A stretch of 64,000 nucleotides of DNA. Source: Cylicocyclus nassatus (taxonomy: Eukaryota; Nematoda; Chromadorea; Rhabditida; Strongylidae). Positions 46,065-56,413 of the stretch are shown one piece after another. The stretch lies in NCBI GenBank assembly GCA_958299035.1, contig CATQJL010000112.1, positions 14,112,880-14,176,879 on the forward strand. The letters run 5' to 3'. The translations under genes were made by a program, and so were the position numbers. How positions within the stretch are numbered: position 1 is the stretch's first letter; each line of letters begins with the position of its first letter. Under the pieces are notes generated by a model that did no database searches, was not told the origin of the DNA, and saw only the letters and a program-made list of their open reading frames with translations.

Positions 46065-46659
46065 TTCAAGCAAAACCTCATAGAAAATCAACCGGCAAGT
46101 CACACTAGTATTCGAAGCAGCTTTTTCTCCTTTCTCTAACAGGAGCTTTTGTTCCCAACTCTTAGGCGCTCATGAGACTATTTCAAGAAGCTACAGCTCT
46201 CATATTATTATTCTGAACTCGTTGCAGTTGTAGTTTAAAAGTTTTGAATTTCATTTTTGGAAGAAGTAAACACTCATATGCTTTGTGAAATTAGTATTGG
46301 CGCAAAACAAATCTTCGAAACCTACTGATTCTGAGGACTTTCCTATATTTGGTGCGTTTATGCATAGGTGCGACAAGGTGAGAATGACTCCTCCGGGGTG
46401 AAGGTAATCACAGTGGTCGCAGCCGGTCCAGGGTGAAGGGTGTTTCAATTGATCGAGAAATTATAAAATGTTGACTGGGAGGGAGAGGGGAGAGGGGTGA
46501 CGGTGTTCTATTACTTTTCCAAATCAAAGTTAATCATTTTAAATTCTCTGCCATCAGTGGTTGTCTTTTTACCAAAATGTGAAGACTGAATTAGGATTGG
46601 AACCACTCTGTCTGTGTAAAATTACCATAGAAGATGTGTATGCGAGAACATGTTTCGGG

Positions 46660-47690
46660 AAAGAAGTAGGCCATTTTTAAGCATTTAAGAATGTTTTAAA
46701 GAAAGAAATTCATAACTTTTGTAAATGTTCTGCAGCGCCAGCAAGAAAAGTTTTCAAAACCATATTTTCTTCAGCTTTCAGAAAATATATAGTTTGTCTG
46801 AGGTCCTTTCTAATGTGTCTGGTGAAGGGTGGTAGTGATTTCCGGATATTTACGAAGTTTTAGATTAACTAACTTTGAAAAAATCCATAACTTCGGTAGA
46901 TGAATAGCTGATACAGCGAGATGATCACCATCGAAACTCTTTTGTTTTCCTCTTTCAGAGAATATATGGTTTGCGTGGAGTCTATTGGAAAAAGTGCCTG
47001 GTGAAGGGTGGCGATTTCTGGATATTTAGAGTTGGAGTTTTGGAGTTTGGAGTTTTCAGAATAGAAAAATTCACAACTTCTGTAAATGAACATCTTCTAC
47101 GCCGAGACGGTCACCATCGGAACCGTTTCGTCTCCCGCTTTTAGAAGTTGTACGGCTTGCTTAGGGTCATCAAAAAAGTACAGTGGTAAAAAAGCCTCCA
47201 TCTAAGAACTTCCATTGCAGGAGTCTCACCCACCCTTCACCAGGGGCTTTTTTCAGCGGACCCTAAGCAAACTATTACATAATATTTTCTAAGAAGCTGA
47301 GGACGAGATGGTTCCGATGGTGACCGTCATTGCTTACAAGATATTCATCTAAAGAAGTTGTGAACTTTTCTACCCAGAAAACTCGTAAATATCCAGAAAC
47401 TACCCACACCTTCACTAGGATTTTTTTCAAACAGAAACTCGTCCTTCGCTTCCGGAAAATATATAGTATGCTGGAGCCAGCACAATATATATTTTCCAAA
47501 AGCGAAGGACGAGGTGTTCCGATGGCTACCATCTCGCTGTACCATCGTTCATCTTCACGAATTATGAATTTTCTTATCATGAAAACTTGTGGAAACCCGG
47601 AAATTACTTACTACACCTTTCACCAGGCATTTTTATGAAAGAACACTGTGAAAACTATAGAATATACATTTTCTGAAAGCAGGAATAAAC
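46660..47690. repeat. Palindromic satellite-like array, ~180-bp unit
   Basis: GGTGAAGGGTGG recurs about 180 bp apart (46821 and 47000) with CACCATCG and TTTTCTGAA blocks between. From about 47215 the same unit continues on the opposite strand (CCCTTCACCA, TCCGATGGTGACCGTC). The switch point lies near 47190-47215. Confidence 0.75.
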
Positions 47691-47972
47691 GTTGTTTTGA
47701 GGACACTCTCCTTGTTGACTTTGCTGTTCATCTATTGGTGTTCATCTATAGGCTTTTCAATTTCTTCCTTCTTTTGAAAGTTCATGAATACCTATAAGAC
47801 TTCTTCCTCTTTTCCGATAAAAAAAAACGATTCAGTTCGAATAGCTTCTATCATCTCTGAGAACACAGCGTGGGTAAATCCAATCTCACTCTAATTTATC
47901 ATTCTTTTTCAAATTTTTGAAAATATTGATATTTTCTTCTAAATGTGATTGCGGTTACCTATCTGGTATATA

Positions 47973-48853
47973 TTAGGTTGTCTCTAAAGTTTTGTCGGTT
48001 TTTTCAAACCACTGTAAAACCATGCACAATGAAGGTTTGAATGAGTTTCAAGGTGAAATCGATGCAGCTTTTTCTTCTCTTTCTTAAGGATACACTTTCA
48101 TACCATAATCTTGTATGCTTTTTTTGATAATTGCCAAAATTCTCCACCTGTCAATTTTACCTGATCAAAGTTGAGCTAATTTTCAAAAATTTCATTACGA
48201 AGCTTCGAAAAAGACTAAGTGTGGGTCAAATAGAGCAACTCTCGGGCTGCAAGCACATATTTTTAAATTCTCCCAATCTGCTGATTTTAACTTCAAAAAA
48301 TTATTTCTCCGAAGGCCTTGATTTTTAGCAAAGTCATGAAACGCGCAATTGCAGCAAGAGCATGAAAGCTTTTGAGTTTTTGCGAATTCGAACTTGTTTG
48401 TTATTTAACATCATTTATGCAACATAACCAAGTTTGATTTGCTTCAAAAATCGGCTTCTTGGAATTTTCGGTAGTTTTACGTGATAAAACGTGTTCAAAA
48501 AGCCGCGGTTTTTCTCAAATAAATAATTATCACGGACATTATAAACGTGGCCCACGTAATCTAAAATAGGCACAATGTAGCCAAAGGCTTGCCCTACATA
48601 ACAGTCACCAGCGCTTATCGAAAATATCAAAATAAAAATTTTGAAAATTCAAGAAATTCTTGGCGCTACTGCTGAGGTGCTCAAAAAGCCATGGCGATAA
48701 CATCGTAAAGACGGGGTGGATCAGGGAACAAACATAGCTATAAGAAAGAGGATACAAAAATGAATAGAATGACACCTAGGCCGTCCATGGATTGGTGTTC
48801 TGTGAGGTTTGGTGAGCGATGAAAAAACCGACAAAACTTTCGGGACAGCCTAA
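47973..48853. mobile_element. Mariner-family element, 881 bp, no recognisable transposase
   Basis: TTAGGTTGTCTCTAAAGTTT at 47973 matches the inverse ending at 48853 (TTAGGCTGTCCCGAAAGTTT read outward). TA flanks both ends (47971-47972 and 48854-48855). Short internal frames (48131-48328 plus, 48415-48630 minus) show no D-D-D signature. Non-autonomous or heavily decayed. Confidence 0.82.
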
Positions 48854-48855
48854 TA

Positions 48856-50470
48856 TATTTTTTTCTTTATGATAAAAAAAGCGAGAAGCTTCGTCTCCTT
48901 TTGTCTTCCATTCCAATGTAGCTTCCGAACAATACGTTTCAGTCTTATCAAGTATCCAGTGATCTTCAGCACAATTCAAAGTTTTCGTAGTAATCATGCA
49001 CTTTTCTATTCCTTGCATCCTCAACCAAGCCATGAACGTCAAAATCAAAAGATGAACGCGAGAAGGCTCCAATCTTGCAGCCATCGTACCATTTCATTCT
49101 TATGACTTATTCACGAGCACATTTACCAAAAAATGGTCATTTGTAAGTGTGCGACTTCTCTTATTCCGGAGATCTCTAGGCAAACAATGCTTAAACTCTT
49201 TCTTTGCTTCATCGTTGATAACTCCTACATAAATGGAGGAATGACAGCTACGCTTCCTTGGCGCAGTTGTTGATCGTAGAGCAGGCAAGAAGGTAACAGC
49301 TATGGGGTTTTATCAGACATAACTTTATCCCACCATTGATTTTTCTCCTGACATCTGGTGAATGGGGTCACCGTTTTCTTGCTCAGGAATGGTAGGGGAG
49401 AGAGCGAGTTCTCACAGTATCGCACCTATGCGTTTATGTATGGTATGCTTCGCAAAATACAGACTTACGAAAAGAACAATCTTTTGAAAGTCTGGAAAGA
49501 AATACGTGAAATGCTAAACTTGGGCATGTTAAAAATTTTGGGTTTTTAGATTGGAATCATTAGAGGATTGTGAAAGGAAATAAAAATGTAATTGTTGAAA
49601 AGAGAAAGAAGAGCCTGTATGTAACAACCGAGGCCTTGCCTTTCTTCATTTTTGTCTATAAATCGCAATCAACCGCACTCATTCCGCGGAGTCGCGGCCA
49701 CCAACGCGCTCAAGAAAGGATTGGACGCTCAATCAGTTATGCTCGCAGGTCGATGGAAATCATTCACCTCTCTTCAGGCCTACATTGGCCCTTTACCCGT
49801 CTGAAGATCTATTACTATTTATGTTATGTTTTCTTGTTCCCGGCACGCTTGCTGTTCATAAAGTAATTCACAATATATGTTTTGTCGACTCTATTCATCA
49901 TAAGATGCCTTAATTTTCCGCGTGATCGTTGTAATCTAAGCTGGTCTAGCTATTACATCTTGTCATAAATTAGTTCCGCATTATACATTTGAGTTCGTCT
50001 TACTAAAATGACCACAGTATTCCATGTCTCGATCACGCAACTCTTTCTCGTATTGTATTTGATTCTATGTTACGACTACTCGTTATTTGGTCTCTGCTTG
50101 TGTATAATGCAGACCATGTATTATTTCGTACGTCGAGTCGATAAACCTTGTACAACTCCGATTTCTTTCGCTTATGAAATTCAAAACGGTAATTTGGCCG
50201 TAGATTTATTAGAGGCTGAACACCCTTTTTCGGCGACATATAGTCCTCTACCCACGAACCTCCACCCCACTAGGCACTCACAGGGCGCTATAACACACGG
50301 AGACAAATTTCGAAGTCATAGTGAAAATTTTAGCGCATGGATCACAGACATCGGCTCGTAAATGTTTAGAGGCATTTTGCATTCACGCCAAAAGCCCTAA
50401 AATGAATCGTAAGGAAGAATGCCTAATCACAGGTGAGCTCGCTCCCTACTTGTGTCAGATCTTTTGACCC
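48856..50470. other. Spacer with weak mariner-like relics
   Basis: A plus-strand stretch near 49490-49549 (EIREMLNLGMLKILGF) resembles the mariner C-terminal relics elsewhere. The 117-codon frame at 50008-50361 begins with hydrophobic sequence but has no recognisable domain and is not called a gene. Confidence 0.35.
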
Positions 50471-50480
50471 GGCGGAGACG

Positions 50481-50711
50481 TTATAAATAGCCGTGGCATA
50501 TGCACTCAGTCATTCATCGCTCGCTCTGGCATCATAACTCTATCGGCGTGTTCAAAAGGTGAGTGCTTGGTTAGGCAGCTAGTTACTAATATACCGAAGC
50601 CTTAAAGTTTTGTTTGCATGGCTGCAGAGACGTTTGATCGAATAGCTTGCAAGTCGTACTGTCCATTCCAGGCTCTGAAGAAGGCGACTTGCTGAAACGT
50701 CAGCCAATAAA
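50481..50711 (+). other. Candidate mini-transcription unit with structured RNA
   Basis: A TATA box (TTATAAATAG, 50481-50490), a possible start near 50510, a good donor (AAG|GTGAGT, 50559) and acceptor (GCTGCAG, ending 50627), and AATAAA at 50706-50711 lie within 231 bp. The second exon can fold: GACGTTT (50629-50635) pairs with AAACGTC (50695-50701) and GCAAGTCG (50649-50656) with CGACTTGC (50685-50692). An unspliced 25-codon frame (50618-50695) also exists. CTGAAGA...GAAACGTC with AATAAA is reminiscent of termini of Penelope-like or LTR-type elements. This assignment is inferred. Confidence 0.4.
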
Positions 50712-51164
50712 GTGTTAACAATTTTGGGTCAAGGCTCAGAAGCACAACTACAATTGTTGTGAGCATTTTCAGCTCAAGAGCATTTTTGGTGCAATACTAA
50801 CGAGTTTAACCTAATTGAAATTCTCAATCTTTGACTTCGATGGTTTTCTGTAAATATTGCAAACTTCCGAGGTACAGTTTCTGAGGTAAACTAAGCTCTC
50901 TAGACTAATTGCTTTATTAAACTGACGCAAAATCAATGCATGTTCCTTATCCCAAAGCGGCAGAGATGAATATAAATAAAACAGCATATCACTCTACAAA
51001 ACAAGCTTCTTCAAGACAGTCCTTGGACAATCGCAGAAAGTTCAATCTTCACGAAGTTTGCGGAAAAATCTACAAAATCTGAATGCCAGAATTCCGTCTA
51101 GATTAGTCTTGCGAACCTCCAACTTGGTCAGGTTGGAAGTCGCAAGACATATGCTATACACAAG

Positions 51165-51237
51165 CAAATATCTCATGTGTATAGTATATGCTTGACCATA
51201 TGATGGGCAAGCATATACTATACACATGAGATATTTG
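51165..51237. repeat. Perfect 30-bp inverted repeat with 13-nt loop
   Basis: Arms 51165-51194 and 51208-51237 are fully complementary, AT-rich, with a 13-nt spacer. Size resembles a small-RNA hairpin, but perfect pairing is more typical of a young foldback or a palindromic duplication. Confidence 0.8.
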
Positions 51238-51714
51238 TACGTACACCTGTCGTATTTGTCTCTTGACTGGAAAGAGAAATAAAAATTGGCCAGAAATTCG
51301 AAATGTCACCTCTTTCTGGTTTTATATGTCAAATTTGATACTTCTAGACGACTGCATAACGCTGGAAAAAGGCTATGTCGAGGCAGTACAGAATTTGCTG
51401 GGACATGCCCAAATTATTTTCTTGGCTTCTACCCATGGAAAAAATACAACAAGTGTACATATGCAGAGCTGATGCGACACATAATTTTTGTGATTAGAGT
51501 AATTGTAGTTAGAGTTTTGTAGAAATTTTCTAAAACATCTTGTTTTTGGGCATTTGAAATTTTTTTAGATTTTTCGCCCTAACTTTTCATGCATCAAACT
51601 TTTTAGGATTGTTTGAAACCCATCTTGTAGGGCTTGCTTTGCTCTATCAAATGATATATTTCGCAGATTTTTATACCTTCTCTACAGCTCAAAGATTAGT
51701 GTAGTTGACTGCAC

Positions 51715-51837
51715 GAAATCGCCCGAGCTGCACGCCCGCAAGCGTGTCTCTGCAAGCTAACACTAGTACTGGGCAGCCGCGTTGCAAGCATGTTCGCGTG
51801 CGCTCAGCCTATAGGACCAATAGCCTCGGGCGATTTC
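51715..51837. mobile_element. Short MITE with GAAATCGCCCGAG termini
   Basis: GAAATCGCCCGAG (51715) mirrors CTCGGGCGATTTC (ending 51837). The 123-bp interior is GC-rich. No target duplication identified. Confidence 0.55.
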
Positions 51838-52339
51838 TAATATCTGTTGATAAAAAATTATTTTACAACTCTGTAAAATTGTACAAAGTCTTTGTGATTA
51901 CGGTTTTCACTTGCCGATTCGTCAATAAAGTTCGATATTTCCGGAATCGTTCACGGCTGCTGCCGCAAAGAAGTTCTTCCTTCGAACGTAAGTTTATGAG
52001 ACAGGATTGTGAGCTAGCGACGGAGTGTAAGAAAGGGTGAGAGTGAGAAAGGGAGTGAGTTTGAGGGTGTGAAAGTATATGAGAGTGAGGAAGAATAAGG
52101 GTGTGTGAAAGGGTAAGTGTATGGTAGGGCGAGTGTGTGCCAGCGTGATAGGGTAAGGGAGAGATTGTGTGCGGGTGTACGGAAGACAGGGAGATTGTGG
52201 TAGGGTAAGGGGGAGAGCGTGTGTAAGGGACAAAACCATGAGCATGCATGCACCGCTTCAATCCATTCTCAGACAACGGATAGGACCCCTCCGCCGGAGA
52301 AATGGCAGGGCCGCGGCGTTTCCCCAGCGGTGGGTCTGC

Positions 52340-52740
52340 CACTCGTCCGCCGGAGCCCTTCCATTTCTGCTCCGGAGACCTCCCATTTTCTGCTCCGGAG
52401 AACTCCCATTTTCTGCTCCGGAGACCTCCCATTTTCTGCTCCGGAGAACTCCCATTTTCTGCTCCGGAGCCCTCCCATTTGTGCTCCGGAGACCTCCCAT
52501 TTTGTGCTCCGGAGCCCTCCCATTTCTGCTCCGGAGACCTCCCATTTTCTGCTCCGGAGGCCTCCCATTTTCTGCTCCGGATACCTCCCATTTTCTGCTC
52601 CGGAGACCTCCCATTTGTGCTCCGGATCCCTCCGATTTTCTGCGGCGCGGCTCTTCCAAATCTGGCGGACTCGCGCCGGACAAATTTCTCCGGCGCGGCT
52701 CTGCCAAATCTGCCGTACCTCCGGAGCAGAAATGGCGTAC
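52340..52740 (+). repeat. 23-bp CTCCGGAG minisatellite (locus 2)
   Basis: About a dozen units of TGCTCCGGAGACCTCCCATT plus three bases, period 23. Because 23 is not a multiple of three and the unit has no stop, long frames open on both strands, all encoding a rotated 23-residue repeat. Units decay rightward to CGGCGCGGCTCT forms. Same family as 8925-9110, opposite strand. Confidence 0.88.
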
Positions 52741-53070
52741 CTTTGCAGCAGGGCCGGAGAAGCGTCCCATTTGCCTGCCAGTGATGTCACCGCGACGGAC
52801 CGCCCATTTGCCCCGCTCTCATTGGTCAACTGGGTCCGGCGCGACTCTGGCAGATTCGGACTGTCCGGCGGAGGGGTCCGGTCGATTTTCTGACAAGGGA
52901 AGTTCGCAGAATCGAAATGACCGATTGATACGTGGTATACACCCGGACGCGGAGCTCGGGAGGTTAGTATCAAATGTGCGCCCATTAGCTGCGAAGCGTT
53001 TGTGAAGCAAGTTATGGCACTCTGAAGTTTTTGGCGTGTGCATGTCTAGGGTACGCACAAATGCTCCGAT

Positions 53071-53148
53071 TGTGGTCATGTGGTGTAGTGGTTAGCGTCT
53101 TGGACTCACAGGTGACCGGTGAGGGTTCGAACCCTTTTGCTGTCCACA
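53071..53148 (+). pseudogene. tRNA-like sequence (left arm)
   Basis: GTGTAGTGGTTAGCG (A box) and GAGGGTTCGAACCCTT (T arm with B box) lie at the right spacing, closed by GTGGTCA/TGTCCAC with one mismatch. The D arm has about two extra bases and the anticodon stem does not pair convincingly, so no isotype is given. It is tRNA-derived rather than a working tRNA gene. Confidence 0.5.
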
Positions 53149-53546
53149 TTTTGCGTTCTTCTCAAAAATCATTTTTTACCTGTTTTAAGTATTATTGAGG
53201 TAAAAAATGACACACACGGGTTACGGAATGATTTTTCTCACGAAAATTCGACTAATGCTTCATATGTAAGATTTTCGTAGATCATAGCAACGACATTTTA
53301 GCGACGGCTTTTCAATTGAAGTTGGAGGTTTGCCAAATCCTCACTCCCATATACTTTCTTCGATTATTTACGTGACAATCTCCAAGTTGTATCACGTCGC
53401 ACTATCGATTCTTGCTAATGGGCTACCTTGTGAGAATGACACGGCAGGATGTATAATTAGTAGAGTTTAACCACCCGTATGTGTCATTTTTTACGTCAGT
53501 AATGCATAAAACAGGTAAAAAGTGAATTTGAGAAGAACGCAAAACA

Positions 53547-53624
53547 TGTGGACAGCAACAGGATTCGAACCCTCACCGGTCACCTGTGAGTCGGAGACGC
53601 TAACCACTACACCACACGATCACA
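53547..53624 (-). pseudogene. tRNA-like sequence (right arm)
   Basis: Inverse of 53071-53148, also 78 nt, with GAGGGTTCGAATCC in its T arm, closer to the canonical B box. The anticodon arm differs from the left copy (CTCC instead of CTTG), so the arms have diverged. Confidence 0.5.
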
Positions 53625-54115
53625 ATCGAAGTATTTGTGCGTATTCTAGACATGCACACGCCAGAAACTTCAGAGGGCCATAACTTGCTTCACAATAACG
53701 CGTCGCAGCTAATGGGCGCACATTTGATACTAACCTTCCGAGCCCCGCGTCCGGGTGTATACCACGTATCAACCGGCCATTTCGATTCGGCGAACTTCCC
53801 TTGTGAGTTCTTTCATCTCCCCCTCCCTCATACTCTCATCTCCCTTTCTCTCTCTTTCCCACCCTCACCTTACACAATCACAGGCTTTCGCACCCTCTCC
53901 CACTTTCTCACTTCCCTCACTAATTCACCCTCACACTTTCACGCTAACTCACACTCTCCACACTTACCCTTTCACACTCTCTCTTTTCCCACATCTGCAT
54001 TCTTCCTCACCCTTACACTCATAACCTTTCACACTCTCACCCTAGCTCACTCTCAGACTTTACCACTTGCACACACTCAACCTTTCTCGCAAAACTTACC
54101 GTAATGCCGACGCCC

Positions 54116-54598
54116 TACCGTATCGCCGATATCGTATTATCGCCACGACGGGATCGTCAACCTGAAAATTCTAACTATATTTTGCGATGATTTTGCGTAA
54201 TGAGATACTGCATTATAATAAAGATTAATACATTTGTTGATATATGACCAAAAAAGTGATTTCGCCCGGCATTTAGTCATAATGCATTTTTGCTGACAAA
54301 ATCACAAAATTTCTATGTGTAAAAAACTCAAAAATTTTTTGTTTGGAGGGTATGTGAGCTATAGAAACGCACGCCGCTCAACCGATTGGGCTGAAAGTAT
54401 GTACTTCTGCTTGCAAAGATTACACGCATTACTGCTGTATCTTTGCCGTAGTTAGTATGAGGGAATATGCGAGAGTTCTGTCAGATTTGGAGAGAACATC
54501 AAAATTGTCAACCAAGATTACTACGAATGCTGATAGGGCCAGATGATACCCAATAGATGTAATTTTTTTGTACGAGGTCTGCGAGGTCTGCGGTTTTG
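54116..54598. other. Spacer before duplication copy B
   Basis: No feature recognised. Confidence 0.4.
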
Positions 54599-54599
54599 C

Positions 54600-54631
54600 G
54601 CGAGGTCTGACTTGGTTAAGTCAGACCTCGC
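54600..54631. repeat. 14-bp perfect hairpin at the start of copy B
   Basis: GCGAGGTCTGACTT and AAGTCAGACCTCGC flank a GGTT loop, with extra CGAGGTCTG copies just upstream. It sits at the point where homology to copy A begins. Confidence 0.75.
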
Positions 54632-55414
54632 ACAACATCAACATCAACCATGCAACTCGAGCATCGATAGATGCAGATTTTTCTCCTGTTTGGGTTTTGT
54701 GTTTGACTAAGATGGTAAACGCTTATTTGCTTTGCAAAATTGGCGTTAAATAGTAACTTTTGGATTTCTTGAACTTCCATTTATTGTTGTTTGATGTGTT
54801 TGCGCATTTCACGACTTCATTTTATGAAAGTGAAAACTTTTTTTAGATATTTCCAAAAAATAACGGAAAGCTCTAAAAACGCCAAAAAAGTTTTGTGCTT
54901 TTGTTTAGATTAACCATTAGCAAAACTCTTCCAGAAATTCTAATTGGAAATCTCAAAAATTGGCAAAGTTGGGCAAGGTGAGAATTGTGGGTTCAATTTC
55001 GACTTTGTTGTTGTGGTTTGCGCCTGTTCAAAAGATTTCGCTAAAAGTTACGTTATGGAATAGCTGCTTAGTAAATCAACTTCTTTCATTAATCAGCTGT
55101 TCAATGTATTCCCTCCGTTTGACTAGAACGATAAGATTTGGAGCGCAGACTTGTTAAAATTTCACCGAAGGTAAGTCTATCTAGTCAGAAGTTTTCTTGG
55201 TTCAGTCAAAATTATGAACTAGGATTTCTTTGTCGCATTTTTGTGAGGACCAACACCTTTTGTGCGAAAAGCATATATTCATTCACTGCTGTAAAGCAAC
55301 GTTGGCAACGATCGTAACTATTTCGAATTTGTCTTTTACAATCAAACAGTAACAAGCGCATTTTTGTTACAAATTTCCATGTGCCACGTCATTCAAAAGA
55401 AAAGGTTGATAATT

Positions 55415-56100
55415 CCCGAATTGTACGCGACGTGCTGAGTCGAAGTTCTTCTTCCGGATGTAAGTTTGTGAGAAAGAGAGTACTCGTAAGGATGTGAAAG
55501 TGTGTGAGGGTGAGGAAGGATGAGGATGTGAGAAAGGATAAGTGTATGGTAAGGAGGGCGTGTGGTAGAATCGCAGGGCAAGGGAGAGATTGTGCGCGAG
55601 TAGGTTAAAGAGTGGTGAGAGTGTGGTAAGGTTAGTGTGAGTGAGGGGGGAAAGTGCGAGCAAAGGTGAAGTGAGAGAGAGTGGAGGAGGTGAGGAAGTG
55701 GGGGAGGGAATGGAAACAGGGACAGGCGAGCTACAACTTCATAGAAGAGGAGGAAATTGTACAGGCACCCCTTCAACTCATTCTTTCATCTCCCCCTCCC
55801 TTCCTCACACTCTCAACTCTCTCCCTCCCACACCCTCACCCTTGCCTACTTGCACCCTTTTGTACCCTTTCCCTCTCCCACACCCTCACTCCCTATCTTA
55901 CCCTCACATTCCCACTCTACCACACGCGCTTCCCTCCCACACACTTACTCCCTCTCTTTCCCAACTCGCCTCGTATCTCATCCTTACCCTCACAGCTTAT
56001 TCACACTCTCACCCTAGCCCACTCTCACACTTCCTCACTTGCACACACTCATCCTTTCGCACGAAACTTACCTTGATGAAGGCCCTGTTACCGTATCGCT
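55415..56100. repeat. GA-rich/CT-rich foldback element (locus 2, copy B)
   Basis: Simplest form of the family: GTAAGTTTGTGAG edge, ~300 bp purine-rich arm, core with GGCGAGCTACAACTTC, ~320 bp pyrimidine-rich arm, GAAACTTACC edge. Counterpart of 19670-21235 without its internal repeat and MITE. Long frames on both strands follow from the base bias. Confidence 0.75.
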
Positions 56101-56413
56101 ACCGTATTACCAAACTCAACTGGATCGTCGATCTGAAAGTTTAACATGTACTTTATGATCATTACTTGTGTTGAGTTTTGGCTTTATAATAAATATATGA
56201 TTTTGTGTCAATGTCATTGGAACAAACAGTTTCTACCAACATCTAGTCATAGCAATTTTGCTGAGAATTATAATCACCGAAACACACGAATGCAAACAAA
56301 GCTTAGCTACAGTCTACCTAAAGCTTTACTACAATTGATTAAAAGATGGAAATCCTTGGGCACCCAAAGTTTGTGCGTTTTTGAAAATTACAGATCCTTT
56401 GTAAAGATAAAAT

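Larger units (their letters stand above)
52893..53804. mobile_element. Inverted-repeat element with a tRNA-like sequence in each arm
   Basis: Arms 52893-53223 and 53470-53804 begin ACAAGGGAAGTTCGC and pair over about 330 bp, around a ~245-bp spacer. Each arm contains a pol III-type promoter sequence (A-box and B-box like). The frame content is not coding. It may be a foldback dimer of a tRNA-derived SINE. Target duplication not found. Confidence 0.65.
51975..54115. repeat. GA-rich/CT-rich foldback element (locus 3) with cargo
   Basis: Left arm 51975-52240 (TTCGAACGTAAGTTTATGAG, then purine-rich) and right arm 53810-54115 (pyrimidine-rich, then CGCAAAACTTACCGTAATG) match the ends of the loci at 19670 and 55415. 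Between the arms lie a minisatellite and an inverted-repeat element not found in the other two loci. Confidence 0.7.

Noticed and set aside
50008..50361. 117-codon frame with hydrophobic start
   Set aside because: Considered as a small membrane or secreted protein. No conserved motif, no second copy and no splice or promoter context supports it.
50629..50701. Active hammerhead ribozyme
   Set aside because: CTGANGA, GAAA and a stem-III complement are present, but the strands that should form stem I do not pair and stem II is weak. Kept only as a structured-RNA finding.
51863..52985. Long open frames of 160-278 codons on both strands
   Set aside because: They run through the 23-bp minisatellite and purine/pyrimidine-biased arms. 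The unit has no stop in any frame, and the frames give rotations of the same peptide on overlapping strands, so they are repeat artefacts.
53071..53148. Functional tRNA gene
   Set aside because: A box and B box are good, but the D arm has extra bases and no anticodon stem pairs properly; it also lies in a large inverted repeat. Called tRNA-like instead.
55393..56144. Overlapping 127- to 167-codon frames rich in S, H, T, L and P
   Set aside because: They are translations of the CT-rich and GA-rich arms. Similar frames appear at 19887-21232 and 53637-54104, with the composition following base bias only.
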